NCBI GenBank assembly: GCA_903834925.1
Contig: CAILLA010000285.1
Location: 1-64,000, forward strand
Source of the DNA: an uncultured Schlesneria sp.
Lineage (GTDB): Bacteria; Planctomycetota; Planctomycetia; Planctomycetales; Planctomycetaceae
DNA: 64,000 nt
Reading direction: 5' to 3'
Shown here: positions 18,201 through 26,428 of the stretch, piece after piece
Position numbering within the stretch: the stretch's first letter is position 1
How the letters are laid out: every line of letters starts with the position of its first letter
Translations under genes and position numbers: made by a program
Notes under the pieces: generated by a model
What the model was told of the DNA's origin: nothing
Seen by the model: only the letters and a program-made list of their open reading frames with translations
The model's database searches: none

Positions 18201-21095
18201 TACAGTAATAATACCTTGAGCGTCTTGCTGGGGAACGGGAACGGCACGTTTGGGGCACAACAGATCTTCGCCACCGGAGTTCTTCCATTTTCGGTCACGT
18301 CTGGTGATTTCAACGCAGACGGCAAACCCGATCTCGTTGTTGCAAATCAAGGTGGCAGCGTCAGTGTGTTGCTCGGCAACAGTAACGGCAACTTCACAGG
18401 TCAGTCTTACAACATTGCAGCGCTACCGTCTGTCATCGCCCCCACGGCCAGCAACATCAACAGCACTTCGGCCACATTGGGGGGAAATGTTTCCAGCGAC
18501 GGTGGCAGTCTTGTGATTGAACGAGGGGTGGTTTATTCCCTGACGAGCATCAATCCCAATCCGCATATTGGCGGTGCTGGTGTGACCAAGCTGACTTCAA
18601 GCGGTACGACAGGTCTTTTCAGCGCAGGGGCAAATGGCCTGACACCCTCTGTCGGATATTCGTTCGTCGCCTATGCAACGAATGCAATCGGTACGACGTA
18701 TACGACTCCCGTCACGACGTTCACTACGGTTGTTGCACTCGTTGTGCCGACAGTGACAACACCGACCGCCGCCAATTTCACCACGACCTCCGCGACTCTC
18801 GGGGCGAATGTCACCAGCGACGGTGGCACAACGATTATTGAACGAGGGGTCGTCTACGCGCCGTCCAGCAGTAATCCCAATCCGCAGATCGGCGACGTCG
18901 GTGTGACGAAGCTTTCGACAAGTGGGACGACGGGTATTTTTACAATCAACGCGAATAACCTTACACCAGGTGTCGTGTATTCCTATGCCGCTTATGCCAT
19001 CAATAGTGTCGGCACAACGTACACGTCGCCCGCCTCGACATTCGCGACGCTGACAGCGAGTCCCTCAATTGTCACGACTGTTTACGAAGGGACGGGGCCG
19101 AAGGTCGTCCAGGCAGGGGGCACACTGACCTCATCCATCACGGCATTGTCCTTCACCTTTTCCGAAAATATGAACGCCGTTCCCAACGGCGCGAACAGCG
19201 TCATCAATCCGTCAAGCTGGCGTCTGACCCGCTATGGAATCGATGTCACGAACCAGATCTCAGGAATCACGTTTGCCTTAGATCCGATCTCGCTTCAGTA
19301 TGTCGCGGTCGTCTCATTTTCGTTTCCGCTAATACAGGGGGGATATCAACTGGTCGCCAGACAAAATATCCAGGACCTCGCGGGCCGACCGCTGGATGGG
19401 GATGCGAACGGAATTCCTGGCGGAGATTTCCGCATTAACTTCTACGTCGCTGCCACAGTGAATGGCACTACGGATGTGGGACCATGGTTGTACCAGATTG
19501 AAGATACGGCACTGAGTGCGCCAGGGCCGCTGGCGACGCCGATCACCTCATCCCTACTCGTCTTCGATTATGACAGCAACAACTGGACGGGAGCGACAAT
19601 CCAAATCTCGAGCAACTATCTCAGTGATCAGGATGTGCTTGGATTTGTTAACACATCGAAAATCACTGGCTCGTGGGACGCCACTACCGCAACATTGACG
19701 CTGAGCGGCACTGATACGGTCTCGAACTACCGAGCGGCGCTGCAGAATGTGACCTATAACAACACGAGTGTCACGCCGAACACGTCTGTCCTGCGGACGG
19801 TTGACTTCCAGGCGACGGACGGCCTGCTGGCAAGCAACGTCATTTCACGCAATGTCGCGGTGTTGTCAACCAGCATCCCTGCAGTCCTGTCGGGAGTGGG
19901 TGGGACGGGAACGTACTTCGAAGGCGATCCGGCAATTACACTTTTCGCCAATCTGGTGGTCACCGATCCGTACACGGTCAACCTGGCGACTGCTGCCGTT
20001 TCGTTTACAGGCTGGCAGGGGGAAGATCGTCTCGAGTTCAATAACATTTTTGCCTTGCAGCACACCTTCTCTCAAGATCTGACGAAGCATACGGCGACAT
20101 TCACGATTACCGGTATCGAGACGGTCGATCACTATCAGACGCTACTTCGTTCGGTGATTTACTGGGATGTGAGTGCCAATCCCGTGACCACCCCGCGCGT
20201 TGCCGGCATCGCCGTTAGTGACGGACTTTCGACCAGTAACATCGTATCTCGTAACACGGCGATTGTGTCGATTAACAGTCCTCCGACGTTAGTGGAAATA
20301 GAGTCAGGTTCGCTCGCATATCGCGCGAATGATCCGGCGTTTCCCCCCCAGCCCATTTCGGCCACGCTGTTGGTTGGCGATCCTGACAGTAACAACCTGA
20401 CGAAGGCGACCGTGCAGATTACCTCTGGGTATCAAAGCGATGCCAATGGCAATGACGTGCTGTCGTTTACGAATCAGCTGGGAATTACTGGTTCATTCAA
20501 TGCTGCCACAGGGATGTTGACACTGACGGGCACAAGTTCCGTCAGCAATTATAGGACGGCACTGCGGTCTGTGACATTCAGTTCCTCGGGATCTGCTGTG
20601 AGTACAGCGGACCGAACGTTAACGATTGCCGCCACCGACGATGCTTCGCCCACACCTGCGACGAGCCTTTCGACAACGCGGACGGTGACTCTTTCGACGA
20701 GTAACTTGCCACCCGCGCTCGCTGGAATTCCAAACTCAAATCTGAGTTACGTCCGAGGTTCCGCTGCTGCGGCCGTTGTTCCTGGTGTTTTTGTTTACGA
20801 TCCCGACAGCGTGAATTTGACAGGTGCAACGATCCAAATCACGGGCAACTATCAAAGTGGCCTGGACGTCCTCGCGGCGACGACCGTCACGGGAATTACT
20901 CAAAGCTTTAATGCGGGAACTGGGATGTTGACCCTTTCGGGGATCTCATCCCTGGCCAACTACCAGACAGTGCTTCGGTCGGTCACTTTCCAAACTTCGC
21001 TCAGTGCGGGGACGTTGTCGCGCACACTTTCGTTCCTAGTCAACGATGGTTTAGCGACCAGTTCGAACGTGACACGTGGTATTACGATTAGTTGA
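15219..21095 (+). CDS. Giant secreted FG-GAP/VCBS repeat protein with cadherin-like C-terminal repeats
   Basis: This 1,958-residue protein begins with a basic segment and ALESRLLLT, a variant of the LEPR-type leader of planctomycete giant surface proteins. The order is: two Ig-like repeats (each with VDPTDF and GLNLxD); seven FG-GAP repeats; a third Ig-like repeat; seven more FG-GAP repeats; two repeats with ERGVVY resembling fibronectin type III; a segment with FTFSENMNA; and four repeats of the type 'D.DS.NLT.ATIQI' plus 'LTLSGT'. Each FG-GAP unit carries a DxNxDGxxD calcium-loop pattern, as in DLNGDGKPDLA. Seven units per set is what one beta-propeller needs. ATG 15219 follows AGAAGGG by eight bases, which decides against the TTG at 15192. 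A role in adhesion or cell-envelope structure is inferred. Confidence 0.9.
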   Translation: MLRHSWIRNLYRVLSEQSKTKPRRRRSRQSIEALESRLLLTTPTVTSLNLIGAATTNASATSWTATFSESVQGVDPTDFALVATGSVGSTLTQVTGTGSVYTVTVSGLTGNGTLGLNLIDNDSIKNLTNVPLGGVGSGNANFTGQVETLDHVFPFVQSINRTTPASATTSANTVSYSATFSEPMTGVDPTDFTLATTGTIATSLIQVTPVSSSVYTVTISGVTGNGTLGLNLVDDGSIHDLAGNPLTTQNAAPSFANQATFATGTYPSSVTTGDLNGDGMPDLAITNPRSSTVSVLLGNGNGTFKSQQTFTTGGGGPNSVKVADLNGDGKSDLAFACYGDCVSVLLGNGNGTFQSPKTFSTGSSPSSITVGDMNGDGRPDLAVANSGNSNIPSTTISVLLGNGDGTFQPQQALFSGKTPSSIVIGDINNDGKPDLAVTNLGNNTVSIMLGNGNGTFNFVLQSVTTASGPISVTLGDLNADGIPDLAVGNNGSSTVSVLLGNGNGTFQAQQTFATGNFARSLTMGDMNGDGKPDLAVAWGYGIATVSVFLGNLNGTFQPQTSFAAGSGTYSVTYSDFNMDGKTDLVVANYSSNTVSILLGNANGNFTDQVYTFDHVSPFVQSINRTTPVVATTNATSVTYTVTFSEAVTGVDLTDFAIAKMGTVGGTLTQVSGSGSVYTVSVNGITGVGSLGLNLVDDGSIHDLTGIGLATQNAAASFSNQATFGTGSAPNSVTLGDVNGDGKTDLAVANRGGNSVSVLLGNGNGTFASQQTFATGIGPVAVAMWDLNGDGKLDLAVANRDNNSVSVLLGNGNGTFGTQQAFTAGYGPRSITVGDLNGDGKPDLAIVNYGSDSVSVLLGNGNGTFTAQQTFGVGSSPRSIALGDLNGDGKPDLAVANYTSDTVSVLLGNGNGTFGTQQTFATGRFPFSITLGDLNADGRPDLAIANRLSNTVSVLLGNGNGTFAVQKTFATGASPFSVTLADFNGDGKPDLALANYSNNTLSVLLGNGNGTFGAQQIFATGVLPFSVTSGDFNADGKPDLVVANQGGSVSVLLGNSNGNFTGQSYNIAALPSVIAPTASNINSTSATLGGNVSSDGGSLVIERGVVYSLTSINPNPHIGGAGVTKLTSSGTTGLFSAGANGLTPSVGYSFVAYATNAIGTTYTTPVTTFTTVVALVVPTVTTPTAANFTTTSATLGANVTSDGGTTIIERGVVYAPSSSNPNPQIGDVGVTKLSTSGTTGIFTINANNLTPGVVYSYAAYAINSVGTTYTSPASTFATLTASPSIVTTVYEGTGPKVVQAGGTLTSSITALSFTFSENMNAVPNGANSVINPSSWRLTRYGIDVTNQISGITFALDPISLQYVAVVSFSFPLIQGGYQLVARQNIQDLAGRPLDGDANGIPGGDFRINFYVAATVNGTTDVGPWLYQIEDTALSAPGPLATPITSSLLVFDYDSNNWTGATIQISSNYLSDQDVLGFVNTSKITGSWDATTATLTLSGTDTVSNYRAALQNVTYNNTSVTPNTSVLRTVDFQATDGLLASNVISRNVAVLSTSIPAVLSGVGGTGTYFEGDPAITLFANLVVTDPYTVNLATAAVSFTGWQGEDRLEFNNIFALQHTFSQDLTKHTATFTITGIETVDHYQTLLRSVIYWDVSANPVTTPRVAGIAVSDGLSTSNIVSRNTAIVSINSPPTLVEIESGSLAYRANDPAFPPQPISATLLVGDPDSNNLTKATVQITSGYQSDANGNDVLSFTNQLGITGSFNAATGMLTLTGTSSVSNYRTALRSVTFSSSGSAVSTADRTLTIAATDDASPTPATSLSTTRTVTLSTSNLPPALAGIPNSNLSYVRGSAAAAVVPGVFVYDPDSVNLTGATIQITGNYQSGLDVLAATTVTGITQSFNAGTGMLTLSGISSLANYQTVLRSVTFQTSLSAGTLSRTLSFLVNDGLATSSNVTRGITIS
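15989..18380 (+). repeat. Tandem coding repeats (FG-GAP units) in two blocks of seven
   Basis: The FG-GAP units occupy about 15989-17040 and 17370-18380. In the second block the period is close to 147 bases (49 residues), each unit running VSVLLGNGNGTF, QQTFATG, SVTLGDLNGDGKPDLAVAN. Units in block two are more alike at DNA level than those in block one, suggesting recent duplication or gene conversion. The sequence between blocks repeats the Ig-like unit seen at 15666-15960. Confidence 0.85.
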
Positions 21096-21491
21096 AAGTA
21101 TGGATTTCCACGCCCCGCTCGGCAGGCAGCAGAGCGCGTCGTGGAAAGAAATCCGGTTCACAAAATCGGTCAGTTTTTGCCTCTTCCCTGAGGAGAGAGT
21201 TCCGTGGCGAGAACGACAGGGACGCTCCAGTAGTTCCTTCTCTTATTGATTTTTTGAGAAATTAGTCGGAATCCGCGCAGGATTGAGTTTTGGTTTCCGC
21301 ATTTCTTGTTGAACAGCCCGTCGAAATCGATCCAAACAAGTTGCTCCAGGGTGGGCAGCGCGATTTCGTCAATTGCGACACAGCACGTTCGTCGAACCAA
21401 TCACAAGTGCGAAAGCAACTTTGCATTCACCGAACGTCCACCATGTATCGAACATCCTGTGTCCTCTACGACTTCAAATGGGAGTAACGAA
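21096..21491. other. Intergenic region after the FG-GAP gene, with a compound hairpin
   Basis: TTTCCACG (21105-21112) pairs with CGTGGAAA (21140-21147), and inside it CGCTC (21116-21120) pairs with GAGCG (21132-21136). This two-part stem lies ten bases after the stop codon and may end or stabilise the long transcript, though no T-run follows. The remaining 340 bases show no recognised gene. Confidence 0.45.
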
Positions 21492-22070
21492 ATGAGCAAT
21501 TCGAACAATCTGTTGAGTGGACTTGTGGGACTGGGCATGACGGCATTAGTGGGATATGGTGCCTACAAAGGAGTTGAGTATCTGGCAGACGCTCAACGTC
21601 AGGCTCGTGAAGAGGAACAGCGGCGGCGATTGGCGACCGCGAGAGGGATCGTCTGGGCTCAGCAAGCGGAAGAGAGTCGTCAGCGCGATCAGGTGCAGCA
21701 GCATCTTGCCAAGATGGACTCCGCGGTCGATCAGTTGATTGAGCAGCCGACTGCGGCACTGGAAGTCATTCGCGACTGCGTCCCGGAAATGGAAGAAACG
21801 AACTGGAAGATCTTCGCAGGTCTCCTTGCCAAGAAGTCCGAACAACACCCCGTTGCTCGAGGAATTCTCGGCCTGGCTCATTACACCCGAATGGCCGTTT
21901 CGGAAGTCTCCCAATTGGTCGGCCATTCCCTGGACGAAGCGGTCTCACTCGTTCATGACATCTGGAATCAGAAAGATGAAGCCGAGCAGGCAGGCTTTAT
22001 TCTGGCCCTGCATGCCAAGGCGAAAACAAACGTGCGTGCCAAGGCACTGCTGGGGCGTCTGACAGCGTGA
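21492..22070 (+). CDS. Membrane-anchored helical protein of unknown function
   Basis: The 192-residue protein starts at ATG 21492 behind GGGAG; an upstream in-frame extension to 21306 has no protein character. A hydrophobic glycine-rich helix (LLSGLVGLGMTALVGYGAY, about residues 6-26) is followed by a charged coiled-coil stretch rich in Gln, Arg and Glu (REEEQRRRLATARG) and then a helical domain. No family is recognised. It could be an inner-membrane protein with a cytoplasmic helical bundle. A lipoprotein gene follows 124 bases downstream. Confidence 0.65.
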   Translation: MSNSNNLLSGLVGLGMTALVGYGAYKGVEYLADAQRQAREEEQRRRLATARGIVWAQQAEESRQRDQVQQHLAKMDSAVDQLIEQPTAALEVIRDCVPEMEETNWKIFAGLLAKKSEQHPVARGILGLAHYTRMAVSEVSQLVGHSLDEAVSLVHDIWNQKDEAEQAGFILALHAKAKTNVRAKALLGRLTA

Positions 22071-22194
22071 TCCAACCAGGCCGCTCTCATAACGAATCCA
22101 GCATATTCTGCCAACAAATGAGCAGTCGGCATCTGCTGTCGCTGCCACATTCGAACCGTTTTCCGCAACCTTCAATCAATTAAGAAAGTAAAAA

Positions 22195-22593
22195 ATGAAA
22201 CCATCCATGATCTCGTTCATTCTCTTCAGCTTCCCTCTGTTCGTCGGATGCGGCAGTAGTGAGTCCAATGGTGAATTACGGGCGCTGAATTCAAAACTCG
22301 TCCATGCCGTCGGTCGATTTAATGACGCGGAGACGAGATTTGGCCCGGCGACCAACTACAACGAACTGATCAAGAGTGCCCATTGGATTGACCAGATGGT
22401 CGATGCTTATCAAGACATTGAACTCATTGAACGAAAGGCGACGGCCCTTGGTTCATCGCCTGTTTCAACGCTCAAGGCTGACTTGCAAAACAGGTTTAGG
22501 AAACATGCTGCGTCCTTTCAGTCTAGTGCCAAGTACATTGGTGCCATGGCTGAATTGGAACGAGCTCAAATCTGGCTTAACGCTTTGAATTAA
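22195..22593 (+). CDS. Small lipoprotein of unknown function
   Basis: The 132-residue protein has a short signal peptide ending in the lipobox LFVGC, so it should be lipid-anchored after cleavage before the Cys at about residue 19. The mature part is mostly helical and charged, with no recognised domain. The ATG lies in an A-rich stretch without a strong ribosome site. A strong intrinsic terminator at 22658-22699 follows it. Confidence 0.65.
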   Translation: MKPSMISFILFSFPLFVGCGSSESNGELRALNSKLVHAVGRFNDAETRFGPATNYNELIKSAHWIDQMVDAYQDIELIERKATALGSSPVSTLKADLQNRFRKHAASFQSSAKYIGAMAELERAQIWLNALN

Positions 22594-22657
22594 GCCCTGA
22601 AATGCAGTCGTAATCGTTCGCATGGCCCTGCTGTCGAACGTTACAAACGGCTTGATG

Positions 22658-22699
22658 CCACTGGTCGCCGTTCTCAGCCGACCAGTGGTGTTTTTTTTT
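22658..22699 (+). terminator. Strong intrinsic terminator, also a half copy of repeat family A
   Basis: CCACTGGTCG (22658-22667) pairs perfectly with CGACCAGTGG (22679-22688), followed by nine Ts (22691-22699). The hairpin stem and the CCACTGG...CCAGTGG edges resemble one arm of the GTGCCACTG repeat family, so the terminator may have been built from a repeat half. Confidence 0.85.
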
Positions 22700-22836
22700 A
22701 CACAACGGTGAGAACTTCGAGGACAGTGACTTTTCGGAAGAATCTTCGCCAGCTTTTACTAAAAGCCACAACAATTTCGCTCGAATGTCTGTGGCGTTTA
22801 CCATTCCAGATCGACGTTGAATAAAGTGGAACAATC

Positions 22837-23220
22837 ATGCCATCATTTAATTGCCCTGAATGTCGAAACGTGATCGATTGTCCTTCTAACTTCAGTTACA
22901 TCATGTGTAATGCGTGTCGCCAGACGGTCCAAAGCCCGCATTTTGAATTGCCCCCGCCACCGGAATCCTTGGATCATCATGCAGACTTCGATCTGCATGA
23001 TGATCCTGTGTCGGCGCAGATCTTCCGGGCCATGTTCCTCGCCGGCGGAGTCATCGTTGCATTCTTGTTTAGCGTTTTCCTGTCCGCACCGGCTTTTTTG
23101 GGAAACAAGACTGCGGGCAACGTGGCGGCGATTTTCATCGTCGTGCCGACCATCCTTATCTACCGCTCGATGTCACCAATATCGAAATCCGCATCCCAGC
23201 AAGACAAAATGGAAATGTAA
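22837..23220 (+). CDS. Zinc-ribbon membrane protein
   Basis: The 127-residue protein opens with a zinc ribbon made of CPEC (residues 6-9) and CNAC (24-27). A Pro/Asp/His-rich linker follows, then two transmembrane helices (about 65-85 and 92-110). Similar small zinc-ribbon membrane proteins are frequent in planctomycetes and have no known function. The ATG is preceded by GTGGAA. It converges with the DUF4419 gene, and two hairpins lie between the two stops. Confidence 0.7.
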   Translation: MPSFNCPECRNVIDCPSNFSYIMCNACRQTVQSPHFELPPPPESLDHHADFDLHDDPVSAQIFRAMFLAGGVIVAFLFSVFLSAPAFLGNKTAGNVAAIFIVVPTILIYRSMSPISKSASQQDKMEM

Positions 23221-23311
23221 TCAACTCAGTCCTTGTGTCAGGTCGGTCAGTTCCTGTGGAATGATGTTGTGTCCAGTCAGGATTGCGAGATGGGTGATCG
23301 TTGTCGGCCCA

Positions 23312-23357
23312 ATAAGATAAAGCGGCTTTACCTTATTGAGATAAAGCCACTTTATCT
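23312..23357. terminator. Paired hairpins between converging genes
   Basis: A 12-base stem with one mismatch (ATAAGATAAAGC against GCTTTACCTTAT, 23312-23336) is followed by the perfect palindrome AGATAAAG-cca-CTTTATCT (23339-23357). They lie in the 200-base gap between two genes that point at each other, so a bidirectional terminator is the simplest reading. The shared AGATAAAG core suggests local duplication. Confidence 0.5.
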
Positions 23358-23421
23358 GCCTTCGCATGGATACTCGAACGTCGCGAGATTCCCTTGAAAA
23401 CATGTATGGAACGGTGCAGGT

Positions 23422-24654
23422 TCACTCCTCGTTCGTGACTTCTCTGACGGCCCAGCCGATTTTTGGGCGGATTTCGAAGGTTTCCACGTTCTGTGTGAAC
23501 CCGGTAAAGCCCGCCAGAAATTCCATCTGGTATATTTGGTCGCGGTGCTGCCACACGAAGGGGGCCTTACTCAAACTCCCTGGCAGACTGTCGACGCTGA
23601 TGCAGTTATTCGGCTGCTCTTGATACGCAGTCCTGTGATAGGGCGTCCGGCGCGGTCCGCCTCCGTACACCTGAGGCTGTTCTTTCTTTGGTTTGATCGT
23701 TTCATTAAGCATGGGATTGCGATATCCAGGACCTTCCCTTCCGAGATAGGGGAAGAACTTGGCAATCCACCCGCTAATCAGCGGAGTGCCACTCCCCAGA
23801 CTGACGTCCTTGTAAATATTCTCCCATAACTCTGGTCGGTCTTTGCCTGCAGCGTTTTCCGCGATCTGATCCAGGATGGGAACCAACTTGTCTGTCCACC
23901 AATTCAAATCGAATTTTCCACCCAGAGTCATGGTTTTGTCTCTCAGCCGACTCCAGTCATCAGGCTCCCCTTCAAGCACGACCTCTGGGATTCCGCATAG
24001 GCTGTGGAGAAGGAATTTAAAATAGTTCTTCATGCAATCCATCAGAACAATCTCGAACGCCGCTTTTTCAACTTTTCCTGTCGTGGAAAACTCGGCGACA
24101 ATCGTGGAATAATTCTCATCGCCGATTCGTTGTCGAATCTGTTGTGAAAACTCCGCGAACACCTCTTCCCAAGAATTCTCGATTGCCCCTTTAATAAAAC
24201 CGTCAAACCGGACTTCGATACATTGTTTCCCGGAAAAATTCACAAATTTCTCACGCAGCTCTTCCGGATTGTTGTTGATATGTCGGGCAAGTCCCTGAGT
24301 GATCAGTAACCAGAACATATCCGGCGACACGACCAGGGGTCGGTGAGACTGATAGGCATGATGCACCGCATTGACAAACGGGTGGACAACACCATGCCCC
24401 CGATTCAAACGGTTCAACATTTCAATGGCTGTCTCGTTCGGTTCGCGTTCTAATACCGGTCTTCCGACAACCGACCTGGCATAATCCGAGCACGATTCGA
24501 TCGGGCCACCGACCAATTGTTCGATGGCCGACTTCATCGAAATCTCTTCAAACGGTACGTTTTCTTTCCGAACTGCTGAGACCTTTTGTGTCATTCGTCG
24601 GACTGTCATGGGAGTGGCTTTCTTAACGAGTCTTGAGTGCGCGGCACGAATCAT
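23422..24654 (-). CDS. DUF4419-family protein
   Basis: The 410-residue protein matches the DUF4419 pattern: GVVHPFVNAVHHAYQSHRPL, VSPDMFWLLITQGLARHIN, a central GEPDDWSRLRDKT and W..KLVPILDQI, then DRPELWENIYK and SGWIAKFFPYL. DUF4419 proteins occur in bacteria and fungi and have no established activity. The start is uncertain: ATG 24654 lacks a clear ribosome site, and ATG codons at 24609 and 24594 are also in frame ahead of the conserved region. Its upstream side carries two tandem copies of repeat family A. Confidence 0.82.
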   Translation of the reverse strand: MIRAAHSRLVKKATPMTVRRMTQKVSAVRKENVPFEEISMKSAIEQLVGGPIESCSDYARSVVGRPVLEREPNETAIEMLNRLNRGHGVVHPFVNAVHHAYQSHRPLVVSPDMFWLLITQGLARHINNNPEELREKFVNFSGKQCIEVRFDGFIKGAIENSWEEVFAEFSQQIRQRIGDENYSTIVAEFSTTGKVEKAAFEIVLMDCMKNYFKFLLHSLCGIPEVVLEGEPDDWSRLRDKTMTLGGKFDLNWWTDKLVPILDQIAENAAGKDRPELWENIYKDVSLGSGTPLISGWIAKFFPYLGREGPGYRNPMLNETIKPKKEQPQVYGGGPRRTPYHRTAYQEQPNNCISVDSLPGSLSKAPFVWQHRDQIYQMEFLAGFTGFTQNVETFEIRPKIGWAVREVTNEE

Positions 24655-24716
24655 AAGTCGGATTCAAGCGAAATTGCGAGAACAATCCTGGTGTTTTGTC
24701 CAATCTCAATCCTCCG

Positions 24717-24813
24717 GTGCCACTGGATGGCCGTCCTCGGCCACCCAGTGCTCTTCGAACGCTTTGAAAATGAGGAAGACACTGCGTCGGAGAAGACTCC
24801 GATGCAGTGGCAC
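24717..24813 (+). repeat. Repeat family A, full copy 1 (97 bp)
   Basis: The element begins GTGCCACTG and ends CAGTGGCAC. It contains two adjacent hairpins: CACTGG...CCAGTG on the left (loop near TCCT) and CACTGC...GCAGTG on the right, joined by a linker of under 30 bases. It differs from the next copy at only about six positions. It lies upstream of the DUF4419 gene, outside coding sequence. Confidence 0.9.
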
Positions 24814-24856
24814 ATGATCCGAAATTTGGATCTTCACAATACGTGCGAATATTCCG

Positions 24857-24953
24857 GTGCCACTGGATGGCCGTCTTCGGTCACCCAGTGCTCTTCGATT
24901 GCTTTGCAAATGAAGAAGACACTGCGTCGGAGAAGACTCCGATGCAGTGGCAC
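24857..24953 (+). repeat. Repeat family A, full copy 2 (97 bp)
   Basis: Same length and orientation as the copy 43 bases to its left, with the same termini and two hairpins. The right hairpin (CACTGCGTCGGAG through CAGTGGCAC) is identical in both copies, while the linker and left loop vary with partly compensating changes. The close tandem pair suggests local duplication or repeated insertion. Confidence 0.9.
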
Positions 24954-25060
24954 GGAATTCGAATTTTCGTTGTAGACGACACAGTAGGGCACAGGCCCGT
25001 TAACCACCTCCGCAGGGGAGGTGGGGTTTCGTTTGAGTTCGGACAATACCTCGGCGATTT

Positions 25061-26170
25061 TTATTTTGGCTTACGTTTAGGCGACGATTTTTTTCTCGTC
25101 TGCATCGAAACGGCGTCAGGTTTGTTTTTGGTCGATGATGGCCTTTTGACTTTTTGCTTTGACGTTGTCGAGGCTTTTGCCAGGGGTTTGGCCGTGGTCT
25201 TTGTCGTCACAACAGCTTTGCGAATCGGTTTGGTGCTTGTTGCCGACTTCGCCCGTTTTGTTCCCTTTCGAACCGGTTTTTTTGGAGTCGGCGTTTCGAC
25301 TGGGGTTGCGGTTGCGGCACCTGTGGTCGTACTTGTTTCCGCAGCAACCTTTTTCTTCGCCGTACTCTTTTTGGCTGATTTCCGGGGTGGGGCACTCTTC
25401 GCAACCGGCGTTTTTGTTGGTTCAAAAACCGTTGCAGCAACATCGAGCTCGATACCAAAAAGTTCTCCGAGATCGTTGCCGGCGAGTGCATTGTCGTTGG
25501 CAGACGCGAGTGATTTCTGCAGGTTCTCTGCCGAGACAGCCGCTCCGATCAATTCCAGATGGTCGACCGCTCGCAGTTGAAACAGAAGTTCTGGTGACGA
25601 ATCAAGTCGATGGCCGACCCCGTACATCGTTGCCGCGATATGTTTGCACATCCCCGCCGAATCGGGGCATGAGCAGTCTAAACTGATCTCTTTCGGTCGT
25701 GGAAACAGGCCGTCTTCTTTTTGTGTCAGTCGTTCCATCACTCCTTGATCGAACTTCCCCTGCAATAAGTCCAACAGCGAATCGATCGACCGGGAACAGT
25801 CTTTCTTGATTTTTTCCCAGACATCTTTCGCGAGCGTCGCGATCTTGATTTTGATCGTGTAAACCTCGGAACCACTGACGATCGCGCTGATCGATCCTTT
25901 GCCGATCTGCAGGTCAACGACCGAACCGTTACGGACATAAGTTCCACCACGTGGTAGCCGATTCGAATAATCGCTGTATTTTTCGAGGTTATCGCACCAT
26001 GCCTTTCCCCAGAACGATTTGGCGATCTTGCGTCCTTCGATCTTCACCGGGGCAAGAGACCGTTTTTCCTTCTTCGCCACTGCCGCAGCATATTTGGCCG
26101 CCTTCGCTTTTCGCTCTGCGACAGGAACGTAAGGTGCCCAGTCTCCGTAGTAATTGCCATACCGTGACAT
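25061..26170 (-). CDS. SWIM zinc-finger protein with lysine-rich tail
   Basis: The 369-residue protein has a SWIM zinc-finger motif, CSCPDSAGMCKH (about residues 186-197), thought to bind DNA or proteins. The N-terminus (YGDWAPYVPVAERK, then FWGKAWCDNLEKYSDYSNRLPRG) matches the bacterial SWIM family encoded next to SNF2 helicases. From about residue 260 the tail is a Lys/Ala/Pro/Thr-rich, histone H1-like sequence likely to bind DNA without specificity. ATG 26170 follows AAGGAGG. The SNF2 gene lies on the same strand upstream with a repeat between them, so the two may be a functional pair. Confidence 0.88.
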   Translation of the reverse strand: MSRYGNYYGDWAPYVPVAERKAKAAKYAAAVAKKEKRSLAPVKIEGRKIAKSFWGKAWCDNLEKYSDYSNRLPRGGTYVRNGSVVDLQIGKGSISAIVSGSEVYTIKIKIATLAKDVWEKIKKDCSRSIDSLLDLLQGKFDQGVMERLTQKEDGLFPRPKEISLDCSCPDSAGMCKHIAATMYGVGHRLDSSPELLFQLRAVDHLELIGAAVSAENLQKSLASANDNALAGNDLGELFGIELDVAATVFEPTKTPVAKSAPPRKSAKKSTAKKKVAAETSTTTGAATATPVETPTPKKPVRKGTKRAKSATSTKPIRKAVVTTKTTAKPLAKASTTSKQKVKRPSSTKNKPDAVSMQTRKKSSPKRKPK

Positions 26171-26259
26171 GACTGCCTCCTTGCAATTTGTTGGATGCGG
26201 ACTTTGTTTTGAACGCTCGCTAACGAAAAATCAAATGCTTTGTCAATCTTCTCAATTTC

Positions 26260-26352
26260 GTGCCACTGCTTGGCCGTCCTCGGTCAAGCAGTGCTCTTTG
26301 ACCCGGAGAAAGAGAAGACACTGCTTCTCCGAAGACTCCTAAGCAGTGGCAC
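26260..26352 (+). repeat. Repeat family A, full copy 3 (93 bp)
   Basis: GTGCCACTG to CAGTGGCAC with left hairpin CACTGCTTGGCCG...CGGTCAAGCAGTG and right hairpin CACTGCTTCTCC...AAGCAGTG. It sits in the gap between the SNF2 helicase and the SWIM gene, which are transcribed leftward, so it would be part of any shared transcript. Confidence 0.9.
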
Positions 26353-26428
26353 AGAATCCTGTTTTCAAATCTTGATGAAGTACAGGTTTCAATCTCGCTG
26401 AAAATGGTCCTCAAAACAAGCGTCTCTC

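Noticed and set aside
15989-18380. CRISPR-like periodic repeats
   Set aside because: The period of about 147 bases is coding FG-GAP units in one open frame, not short repeats with unique spacers.
24717-24953. Repeat family A copies as ordinary terminators
   Set aside because: They have two hairpins, no T-run, fixed ends, and one lies inside a gene, so a mobile or structural repeat fits better.
24807-25580. 257-codon open frame antisense to the SWIM gene
   Set aside because: Hydrophobic composition reflects the complement of the Lys/Ala-rich tail; no ribosome site.
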